A DNA stretch of 43,853 nt from Methanobrevibacter sp. (GTDB taxonomy: Archaea > Methanobacteriota > Methanobacteria > Methanobacteriales > Methanobacteriaceae), in assembly GCA_017652345.1 (NCBI GenBank), contig JAGCBE010000364.1, positions 1 to 43,853 of the forward strand. Reading direction: 5' to 3'. Below, one piece after another: positions 38,305 through 43,853 of the stretch; the stretch's first letter is position 1, and the number at the start of each line of letters is the position of its first letter. Under the pieces are notes generated by a model. The model did not search any database. It was not told the DNA's origin and worked only from the letters and a program-made list of their open reading frames with translations. The translations under genes were made by a program, and so were the position numbers.

Positions 38305-38336
38305 TCATAAAACAACATATTGAAAGGAACAATATC

Positions 38337-38861
38337 ATGACAAAACAACAAAAATTTACACATATGAATCAATCTGCTAAAGGTGAAACTGAAAAAATGG
38401 CTGAAATCAAGTGCTTAAATCCAGAATATGTGAGTGCACTTCAAAGTTTATGGGCAAGTGCATTAGATATGATGACATATTCTGAAAATAAACTTGGCGA
38501 AATTTACAGATTATCACAAATTGTTCGTTTATTTGCAGGAAATAAAGCGAAAGTTGACAATATTCGTGACCAATTCGCTGATGCTAAACAACGAAAAGAC
38601 ATTCACGATATTCAACGAATTGCAAAACTTGCTGGATATGTTCAAGAAGAAAAAGGTTTTGATAAAATGTGGTCCACAGTGTCACACGATTATGACATGA
38701 TTGTCAAAGATTTTTGTGATGCAAGTACAAATCCAAACATTATCTTGACAATTCCAACAGCTGATGAAATTCTTGAACAGAAACAGAAATATTACACTGA
38801 ACCTGTGAAAGAGAAGTTTGAAAGAGCTTTGGAAACAGCAGAAGCTTTGATTAATATCTAA
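38337..38861 (+). CDS. Hypothetical early protein (174 aa)
   Basis: Not recognised. A helical protein with a polar N-terminus and long amphipathic helices (YVSALQSLWASALDMM, ENKLGEIYRLSQIVRLFAG). ATG 38337 was chosen for GAAAGGAAC; an in-frame ATG at 38292 overlaps the upstream gene and lacks a site. Codon use is mildly less AT-rich than its neighbours, suggesting strong expression. A hairpin follows its stop. Confidence 0.65.
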   Translation: MTKQQKFTHMNQSAKGETEKMAEIKCLNPEYVSALQSLWASALDMMTYSENKLGEIYRLSQIVRLFAGNKAKVDNIRDQFADAKQRKDIHDIQRIAKLAGYVQEEKGFDKMWSTVSHDYDMIVKDFCDASTNPNIILTIPTADEILEQKQKYYTEPVKEKFERALETAEALINI

Positions 38862-38868
38862 CAAAGTT

Positions 38869-38893
38869 GGAGTAGGCGTAAAAAACCTACTCC
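38869..38893 (+). terminator. Probable terminator hairpin
   Basis: An 8-bp stem pairs GGAGTAGG (38869-38876) with CCTACTCC (38886-38893), loop of 9, starting 8 bases after the stop and followed by TTTCTTCTGTTC. The tail is moderately T-rich, so it is probably a partial terminator separating the first three plus-arm genes from the rest. Confidence 0.6.
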
Positions 38894-38938
38894 TTTCTTC
38901 TGTTCATCTTTACATGTCCGCTATTATGGAGTCGAAAA

Positions 38939-39148
38939 ATGACAATTATTCATACAATTAATTCACAAAAAGTTGAATTTTATAACAATAATTGGATAAT
39001 TTGGAAATCTCATAGTGCAGATTTTAAATATGGTTCATATTATCTATTAAAAGATGATGGAACTATTGACTTTATTATCGAAACTGGTGATAATGTTCAA
39101 GTATTTACTAACATAGACGAAAGGAGTGAATCAAATGGAAATCATTAG
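38939..39148 (+). CDS. Hypothetical beta-rich protein (69 aa)
   Basis: Not recognised. A beta-strand-rich protein with Trp and Tyr residues (NNWIIWKSHSADFKYGSYYLL) and no Cys. ATG 38939 follows TGGAGTCG. Its end overlaps the next gene by 14 bases. An accessory gene of the early region with no clear function. Confidence 0.65.
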   Translation: MTIIHTINSQKVEFYNNNWIIWKSHSADFKYGSYYLLKDDGTIDFIIETGDNVQVFTNIDERSESNGNH

Positions 39149-39380
39149 TGGTATTATTTATGCAACTTTGAAAGAACTTGCACAGAAAAATGGACTAGAA
39201 TTAACAGAAAATGCACATAAAATTGCAGACTTTAGAGCAAAACAGCAAATTCCGTTAGATATTTGTCCATGTGCTAAAGATGATATGGATCGTGGTTGTA
39301 TTTCTGCAAAATGTATGCGTGAAATTAAAGAAACTGGTACATGTCATTGTAATTGTTTTAAACTGAAGGGAGAAAAATGA
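39135..39380 (+). CDS. Ferredoxin-thioredoxin-reductase-beta-like Cys protein (81 aa)
   Basis: The C-terminal half has six Cys in an FTR-beta-like order: CPC (44, 46), Cys55, Cys60 and CHC (70-72), plus Cys74. In the FTR catalytic subunit CPC...CP...CHC holds a 4Fe-4S cluster and a redox-active disulfide. The N-terminal LKELAQKNGLELTENAHKI also fits the family's leading helix. Cys spacing here is shorter (8 and 4 residues between groups instead of 16 and 1), so it is a divergent or reduced version, or another iron-sulfur/zinc protein. A redox role, such as reducing thioredoxin-like partners in an anaerobe, is inferred. ATG 39135 follows AAGGAG. Confidence 0.5.
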   Translation: MEIISGIIYATLKELAQKNGLELTENAHKIADFRAKQQIPLDICPCAKDDMDRGCISAKCMREIKETGTCHCNCFKLKGEK

Positions 39381-39607
39381 AAACAAAAGCAGAACTTGAA
39401 AAAGAAGTTGTTGATTTATGGAATAAAAATAATGAATTATTAAATAGATTAAATCATAAATATGACAGAATGAAACTTGCTGGTTTATATCTTCAATGTA
39501 TGAAATTATTACCAGATTATTCTAAAAAACTTAATATAATGCAACAACTTGATTTTGATCGTGTATTAAATATTTTAGATCAAGATGAATTCCCTGAAGG
39601 ATTTTAA
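39377..39607 (+). CDS. Hypothetical coiled-coil protein (76 aa)
   Basis: Not recognised. A Lys/Glu/Leu helix with heptad spacing at the N-terminus (AELEKEVVDLWNKNNELLNRL) is followed by a second helical part. The start overlaps the upstream stop (ATGA) with GAAGGGAG nearby. A small early accessory protein. Confidence 0.6.
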   Translation: MKTKAELEKEVVDLWNKNNELLNRLNHKYDRMKLAGLYLQCMKLLPDYSKKLNIMQQLDFDRVLNILDQDEFPEGF

Positions 39608-39626
39608 CAACAAATAAGGAGGATTA

Positions 39627-39887
39627 ATGGATTGGTTAGAATTAAAAAAGAAAGTCAAAAAATTTGACTCAAATATTTATATAAATGATGAATGTTTCGC
39701 TATACATATTACAGATGCAGTTACAATATGGTGTTGGTCTGATAAAGAAATACGCTTAATATCAGATAATTGTGGTAATTGTGTAAGAATTAAAATCAAA
39801 AAGATGAATTCTTATGATGATGTATACAAATTATGTAAAATTTTAACAGCAAAGGAGAAAAACAATGAGCAAAACAAAAATAACTAA
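39627..39887 (+). CDS. Hypothetical protein (86 aa)
   Basis: Not recognised. A small alpha/beta protein: N-terminal basic helix, beta strands with Trp and Cys (AVTIWCWSDKEIRLISDNCGNCVRI), then a C-terminal helix and polar tail. ATG 39627 follows AAGGAGG. Its end overlaps the next gene by 23 bases. Confidence 0.6.
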   Translation: MDWLELKKKVKKFDSNIYINDECFAIHITDAVTIWCWSDKEIRLISDNCGNCVRIKIKKMNSYDDVYKLCKILTAKEKNNEQNKNN

Positions 39888-40560
39888 AACAAAACAAAAA
39901 GAATTGTTGAAATATTTAGTAAAATATGTAGAAAAAGTAGATGATTCATTAAAAATTGATAAATTTTATGATGAAATAAAGAAAAATATTACAACTTATC
40001 TTGATAATTGTGTTGTTTTATTCTTTGGTGATGAAATTTATACAAGAAATGATTGGTTAAAGAATGATTTAGGTTTAAATGATCAAGCATATTTAAACTA
40101 TTTTCCAATTATTACAACTTTGGTTGATCCATTACATATTATGCATGAAACTACTAGTTATAGTACATTAGTTATACCAGGTAGATGGTGGCAAAGAGTA
40201 CCAAAATGTAATGAAGCTAAAGGTGATTTAACACCATTTAGTCTACAAGGATTTATTACACAAAATCCTGGACATGAACCATTTATTTCTTCATTAAATA
40301 TGTTATGTACAGCTTTTGTTGATAAATTTTATAAAGTAGCAACACCATTTATAAAATTAATTAATGAATCTAAATATTGTGAAGATATTTACAAAGTGTG
40401 GGATGATCCTGAAGTATATAAGATTTTATTCCCACAAAAAACTTATGCTTTAAGTACAATATCTGAACATGACATCAACAACATTAAAATGTTTGTAAGG
40501 ATGGCAAAACAAAATGAAAACAATGAAACTAATAAGGAGTCTGAAGTATCAGAATCCTAA
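39865..40560 (+). CDS. Hypothetical protein (231 aa)
   Basis: Not recognised. The N-terminus is Lys/Thr-rich and helical; the middle has aromatic-rich motifs (YLNYFPIITTLVDPLHIMH, VIPGRWWQRVP) and a polar Glu/Ser tail. There are no Cys clusters or membrane segments. ATG 39865 follows AAAGGAG and lies in the end of the upstream gene. It may be an enzyme, but no catalytic motif is evident. Confidence 0.6.
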   Translation: MSKTKITKTKQKELLKYLVKYVEKVDDSLKIDKFYDEIKKNITTYLDNCVVLFFGDEIYTRNDWLKNDLGLNDQAYLNYFPIITTLVDPLHIMHETTSYSTLVIPGRWWQRVPKCNEAKGDLTPFSLQGFITQNPGHEPFISSLNMLCTAFVDKFYKVATPFIKLINESKYCEDIYKVWDDPEVYKILFPQKTYALSTISEHDINNIKMFVRMAKQNENNETNKESEVSES

Positions 40561-40678
40561 ATTACCCGTAACAATTGTATTTGAGGATAGAATGTGTAAA
40601 GATTATTATATCAAAACAATCTATTCTCGTACAATTGGTACAAAAAGTAAAAACATAATTGTCTTAAAAGGAGGAAAC

Positions 40679-41905
40679 ATGACAATAACAACATTTTCTA
40701 ATTATGATCAACTATGCCACCAATGGACATTACCTGAAGCTAAATATGGTAAAGTATCTAGTCACAGAATGCATTTTGATGGTAACATTATGTATTCTTA
40801 TAATGCACCAATTGCTAAAAAATATCAAAGTAAAGGTATTTTAGTAATTAATCGTGAATATTGTGGTTACAGTGTTTCAACATCTAATCATATTTGGGCA
40901 GTAAAAAGTGCATTTAATCACTGGACTATCATATATGACTTCGGTGTTAGTAAGAATTTACGTCAAACTTTACAGAATTTGAAGAAGTTTCTTGTACATT
41001 TTCGCAGAAAACGTAATTTTGTGAAGAAGTTTGATGCACCTGCTTGCCAAGATGATCGTACTTTATTTAAAGGTGTATTAAAAGATTACAAAACTTTGTC
41101 AGAATTTCTTGTATGTGATTTAATGTCTGAAGAAGAACATAAATATGTTGATTTGATTTCTGACAATATTGAAAAATATGAACAACACAAAGATGAAATA
41201 TACAAGAAAAGACGTGAACAACAATGGTATAATTTACGTGAAGATGAAGAAAATAAACATAAAATACTACTAGAAATTGTAGAATATTGTACAAATCGTG
41301 TCAAATTTGACTTTAAAGAACACAATATTGATGTAGAATCATTATCTATGAATGAAGCTTATGAATTAGTTAAAGAGTGGGTACATGAACATGATAAATC
41401 TATCATTGAAGATTGTGAAATTCCAGAAAAATATCAAGGTCGTTATAGTAGAGAACGTATAATTGAATATGTTATGTGTAATTTGTTAAATATTGATTTA
41501 TCTGATTATAAAAATGAGATATATCATTGGACAAATCAATATGCAGGTGAACCTTGGAAGAATCAAGATCATGGAGAAACACGAGAAGGTTATCCTCGCT
41601 GGTTAAGTGGTATCGGTGATTATATGAAACTGTTACAAGATGGTTCAATTAAAACAAATAGATATGCAACAGTATCAACTGATTGTGTAAGTAATATATT
41701 TTTAATGGCTATTTATTATCTAAATGATCAATATTCATTAGAAAGGAAATATAAAAAACTAATCGGTAAACATTGTGGTGCATTTGTTATTAGAGAAGTA
41801 ACAGATCATTATGTGGCTGTTGGTTGTCATACATTTTTAAAACCAATTATTGCACAATTCGTTAAAGATTATAGTAAATATTTAAAAGAATTGGAGGTTA
41901 AATAA
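40679..41905 (+). CDS. Phage protein with HFDGNxMYSYNxPIA N-terminal domain (408 aa)
   Basis: The N-terminal ~85 residues (FDGNIMYSYNAPIAKKY, then SVSTSNHIWAVKSA) match a domain of unknown function I recall in many phage proteins, with the pattern of an SYGT-like strand, short strand and ST-S/T-x-H helix. The middle is a charged helical region; the C-terminal part has a Tyr/Trp/Gly-rich folded segment (REGYPRWLSGIGDYMK). Start 40679 was chosen for its strong AAAGGAGG; the frame stays open upstream to an ATG at 40514 (adding 55 residues), which overlaps the previous gene and has only a distant AAGG. Confidence 0.6.
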   Translation: MTITTFSNYDQLCHQWTLPEAKYGKVSSHRMHFDGNIMYSYNAPIAKKYQSKGILVINREYCGYSVSTSNHIWAVKSAFNHWTIIYDFGVSKNLRQTLQNLKKFLVHFRRKRNFVKKFDAPACQDDRTLFKGVLKDYKTLSEFLVCDLMSEEEHKYVDLISDNIEKYEQHKDEIYKKRREQQWYNLREDEENKHKILLEIVEYCTNRVKFDFKEHNIDVESLSMNEAYELVKEWVHEHDKSIIEDCEIPEKYQGRYSRERIIEYVMCNLLNIDLSDYKNEIYHWTNQYAGEPWKNQDHGETREGYPRWLSGIGDYMKLLQDGSIKTNRYATVSTDCVSNIFLMAIYYLNDQYSLERKYKKLIGKHCGAFVIREVTDHYVAVGCHTFLKPIIAQFVKDYSKYLKELEVK

Positions 41906-42138
41906 TGAAAGTGTCGGAGTTAATTGAGTTTCTTAAAAAACAAAACCAAGATGCTATGGTATTATTATCTTCTGATGAAGAAGGAAATTCTTATAGTCCA
42001 TGTGATATAGAGCATTGTGGTTATGCAACTGGTAACTTTGATAAAGAAAAAGGAACTATTGTAGATCCTGCTAATCTTATATACTCTATGGATGAAAAAG
42101 ATATGCATGGTGATTACATAATTTTATACCCAAGATAA
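41905..42138 (+). CDS. Conserved phage protein of the 'KVSELIEFLK' family (77 aa)
   Basis: The sequence opens MKVSELIEFLKKQNQDAMVLLSSDEEGNSYSP in pattern, which I recognise as a small conserved phage family of unknown function that begins with this helix and the 'SSDEEGN' loop and ends in a short IILYP strand. ATG 41905 overlaps the stop of the preceding gene (TAATG) with TTGGAGG upstream. A small alpha/beta protein without membrane segments. Confidence 0.65.
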   Translation: MKVSELIEFLKKQNQDAMVLLSSDEEGNSYSPCDIEHCGYATGNFDKEKGTIVDPANLIYSMDEKDMHGDYIILYPR

Positions 42139-42148
42139 AGGAGGAAAA

Positions 42149-42289
42149 ATGGATAAAAGTTTTTATGTTAAAATGTTTTGGATATTTATTATTTTAACTT
42201 TGGTTGGATGTTTTCTTAAATTACCAGTAGGAACTTTTTTAAGTTTATTCATGGCTACTTTATATTTAACAAAACTTTTAAATGTATAA
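42149..42289 (+). CDS. Small membrane protein with two hydrophobic segments (46 aa)
   Basis: A 46-aa ORF starting with ATG at 42149 after AAAGGAGG. Two hydrophobic segments (MFWIFIILTLVGCFL and VGTFLSLFMATLYLT) are linked by a short KLP turn, so it is a two-pass inner-membrane hairpin. The role is unknown; in the early region a host-membrane effector or superinfection-exclusion function is as likely as a holin. Confidence 0.6.
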   Translation: MDKSFYVKMFWIFIILTLVGCFLKLPVGTFLSLFMATLYLTKLLNV

Positions 42290-42299
42290 GGAGGTAAAA

Positions 42300-42557
42300 A
42301 TGATTTTTGAAGAATGGTTAGATTTTAAAGGAAAGATAATAAGGGAAGAAGAAAAATTTATGAATCTTCAACTTTATCAAGATGAAATTCGTTTTACTAT
42401 CTGCGAAACTACGGTTATTGGTTTTGATATTCAAGGATCTGTATGGGTTTATTATGCGGGTGGTACTTGTGTTTCAAAAATAAAGATAGCAATAAATCGC
42501 ACACCAGAACAAATGTTTATGATTATAAAAGGATTACAAACAAAGGAGGAAAAATGA
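42300..42557 (+). CDS. Hypothetical protein (85 aa)
   Basis: Not recognised. A mixed alpha/beta protein with a charged N-terminal helix and beta strands around GFDIQGSVWVYYAGGT. ATG 42300 follows AAGGAGG. An ATG at 42282 in the same frame overlaps the upstream gene and is not favoured. Its stop overlaps the start of the next gene by 4 bases. Confidence 0.65.
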   Translation: MIFEEWLDFKGKIIREEEKFMNLQLYQDEIRFTICETTVIGFDIQGSVWVYYAGGTCVSKIKIAINRTPEQMFMIIKGLQTKEEK

Positions 42558-43153
42558 CAAAACCATTTTTAATTATCTTTAGAGAACCTAAACCAAATCC
42601 ATTAGAAACTGGTGAATATGATGAATTTGTATTCTATTCATGTCACAAACGTTACACTTTTGGACCAGATAGTTATAAAATTGATGCACTTTCTGAAGAA
42701 ATGGATGAAAATGATTTTAGAAATATGATAAATACAGTAAAAAGTGGTAGTGTTTATCATTCTGAAGAACAAAAAGCATATTTTTATCCTATGTTTATGT
42801 TAGATCATAGTGGTTTAACATTCAGTTTTACATCATTTAATGATCCTTGGGATTCAGGTCTTGGTGCAATTGTAAAAGTTAGTGATGAAAATGTAGAAAA
42901 ATTAGGTAATACATTTAAAACATTCACTAAATATAAAGAACTAATCAATAAAATGAATAGTTTTGAATCAGAATATGACTATGGTTTTCTTGAAAAAGAT
43001 TTAGATACAGGTGAACTTTTAAATTCTGTAAGTGGTTTTGATATACCCGATTTAAATGTTGAATCAGTAGCTGCAACCTTTAAGGAACATTTAGAACATA
43101 CATACACCAATTACGAGTACCAATATGCCTTAGCTCATATCATTGATTACTAG
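42554..43153 (+). CDS. Conserved phage protein with HSG...PWDSG motif (199 aa)
   Basis: The N-terminal half (to ~residue 105) contains YPMFMLDHSGLTFSFTSF and DPWDSGLGAIV, the 'HSG...WDSG' pattern of a family I recall in phages and mobile elements, function unknown. The C-terminus is a charged helical region. ATG 42554 follows AAGGAGG and overlaps the previous stop (ATGA). It is the last gene before a new promoter and inverted repeats. Confidence 0.65.
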   Translation: MTKPFLIIFREPKPNPLETGEYDEFVFYSCHKRYTFGPDSYKIDALSEEMDENDFRNMINTVKSGSVYHSEEQKAYFYPMFMLDHSGLTFSFTSFNDPWDSGLGAIVKVSDENVEKLGNTFKTFTKYKELINKMNSFESEYDYGFLEKDLDTGELLNSVSGFDIPDLNVESVAATFKEHLEHTYTNYEYQYALAHIIDY

Positions 43154-43156
43154 ATA

Positions 43157-43223
43157 TAGTAAGGTGTTTACTACATATTGTGTCAAGTAAAATATTTACA
43201 TTTTTGTTAAATTTTTTACTTGA
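43157..43223 (+). promoter_or_regulatory. Inverted repeats flanking an early promoter
   Basis: A 6-bp hairpin pairs TAGTAA (43157-43162) with TTACTA (43168-43173), loop of 5, just after the stop. A longer 10-bp inverted repeat pairs TCAAGTAAAA (43183-43192) with TTTTACTTGA (43214-43223) and its right arm overlaps the -35 of the promoter at 43220. This could be an operator, so the promoter may be controlled. Confidence 0.5.
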
Positions 43224-43248
43224 TTTAATAGTAAATTTTTGGTATAAT
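43220..43248 (+). promoter_or_regulatory. Sigma-70-type promoter for the replication operon
   Basis: TTGATT (43220-43225) and TATAAT (43243-43248) are 17 bases apart with TGG before the -10 (extended -10). It reads into the 96-aa gene and, across the circle junction, the nuclease and replication genes. No other strong promoter is visible ahead of these. Confidence 0.7.
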
Positions 43249-43271
43249 TTTGGTTATCAGGAGGTCAAAAA

Positions 43272-43562
43272 ATGGATAGAGATACACCAATTCATAGGGT
43301 AACTTTTCTTGAAATGTCTGAACAAGAACAAGTTAAGTTCGTTGAGCATCTTCGAGAATTAAGACAAAAACCACTAACAATTTATAATGAAGTTATGGCT
43401 GCTAAAAAAGCTGCTAAAAATGCTAAACTTCAAATACAATTTGATAAAGCTAAACAAGCTTTTGATAAAGCATTGGAATTATTTGATAAAAAATATGAAG
43501 ATGTTGTAAAGAAAGCTAATAAGTTAAAAGAGTTACAAATTGAAATTGATTTGGAGCAATAA
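43272..43562 (+). CDS. Hypothetical coiled-coil protein (96 aa)
   Basis: Not recognised. A helical, Lys/Ala/Glu-rich protein with long heptad-like helices (AAKKAAKNAKLQIQFDKAKQ) and no Cys. ATG 43272 follows AGGAGGT and is the first gene after the promoter at 43220. It may form an oligomer; no function is suggested by the sequence. Confidence 0.7.
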   Translation: MDRDTPIHRVTFLEMSEQEQVKFVEHLRELRQKPLTIYNEVMAAKKAAKNAKLQIQFDKAKQAFDKALELFDKKYEDVVKKANKLKELQIEIDLEQ

Positions 43563-43563
43563 C

Positions 43564-43800
43564 ATGACAGAAAATGATCCAGTAAATCATCCAAGCCATT
43601 ATACAAGTGACCCAAGTGGGATCGAATGTATACAAATAACACAACATAGAAATTTTTGTATAGGTAATGCAATTAAATATCTATGGCGTGCTGGTCTTAA
43701 AGATAAATCTACAACAATACAAGATTTACTTAAGGCTATTTGGTATATAGAGTGTGAAATTAACCGTTTAACAGGAGAGCAAAAATGTCAGAAAAAATAA
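43564..43800 (+). CDS. DUF3310 protein (78 aa)
   Basis: A small widespread phage protein of unknown function. The family pattern is clear: VNHPSHYT at the start, SGIECIQI, then RNFCIGNAIKYLWRAGLK and a final AIWYIECEINRL helix. ATG 43564 lies 1 base after the previous stop, with GGAG upstream. In other phages the gene lies among nucleotide-metabolism and replication genes, as here. The 3' end is duplicated at the window start by the terminal overlap, and the gene is complete in this copy. Confidence 0.85.
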   Translation: MTENDPVNHPSHYTSDPSGIECIQITQHRNFCIGNAIKYLWRAGLKDKSTTIQDLLKAIWYIECEINRLTGEQKCQKK

Positions 43801-43853
43801 TGAGTGGTCGTGAATTACGTGAACGTTTGTTTCAAACGACAGAAGATTCACGA
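43713..43853. repeat. Terminal direct overlap, right copy
   Basis: Identical to bases 1-141. See the left copy for interpretation. The overlap joins the DUF3310 gene to the 98-aa gene in frame with normal spacing, so the circle closes cleanly. Confidence 0.93.
43785..43853 (+). CDS. 5' end of the 98-aa gene (duplicate of 73-369)
   Basis: The first 23 codons of the helical early protein that is complete at the window start. It is truncated here only by the window edge and belongs to the terminal overlap. Confidence 0.9.
   Translation, partial: MSEKIMSGRELRERLFQTTEDSR

Noticed and set aside
1..43853. CRISPR arrays, insertion sequences, integrase or lysogeny genes
   Set aside because: No regular repeat-spacer array, transposase, integrase or repressor-like ORF found in reading the window.

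Overview
The window is a complete, circularly closing genome of a tailed bacteriophage with a short-tail (podovirus-type) gene set. The first 141 bases are repeated exactly as the last 141 bases, so the unique genome is about 43,712 bp. It is strongly AT-rich, uses the standard bacterial code (TAA, TGA and TAG all serve as stops), and almost every gene has a purine-rich Shine-Dalgarno site. I see no integrase, repressor, tRNA, CRISPR array or transposon, so it looks virulent.

Layout. Two long transcription arms diverge from an unusual ~850 bp non-coding region (37101-37949) and converge tail to tail near 9.5 kb. The minus-strand arm (37100 down to 9496) carries virion and lysis genes: small and large terminase, portal, scaffold, major capsid protein, a probable head decoration protein, tail-tube adaptor and nozzle proteins, three fibre-type proteins (two sharing an N-terminal virion anchor, one carrying a Hint self-processing domain), a run of small proteins, an M15-type endolysin with a membrane/coiled-coil partner, and four proteins that look like DNA-ejection (internal virion) proteins, the largest 1440 aa. 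The plus-strand arm (37950 through the circle junction to 9509) carries small accessory genes and then a replication/recombination module: PD-(D/E)XK nuclease, Sak4-like ATPase, probable SSB, SF1 helicase, a uracil-DNA-glycosylase/DNA polymerase A fusion and a DUF3987-like protein whose P-loop is degenerate.

Regulation. No phage RNA polymerase is recognisable. Near-consensus sigma-70 promoters sit where the arms need them: 37135-37163 and 17941-18020 on the minus strand, 37519-37548 and 43220-43248 on the plus strand. Several have inverted repeats over or next to them. Spacers in the plus arm hold hairpins, including a candidate three-way-junction RNA at 1425-1517, and the leader upstream of 37950 can fold two mutually exclusive ways.

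Host. Not determinable from sequence alone. A stand-alone NrdD glycyl-radical C-terminus (5162-5338) and a ferredoxin-thioredoxin-reductase-like Cys protein (39135-39380) point to an anaerobic host; an M15 endolysin beside a membrane-anchored coiled-coil protein would fit a Gram-negative one.

Most interesting points: the NrdD-type radical domain, the Hint domain in a fibre protein, the UDG-polymerase fusion with His at the nucleotide-selectivity position, a probable overprinted gene inside the DUF3987-like gene (8878-9141), the FTR-like protein, and the divergent control region with C5 runs, iteron-like repeats and switchable hairpins.
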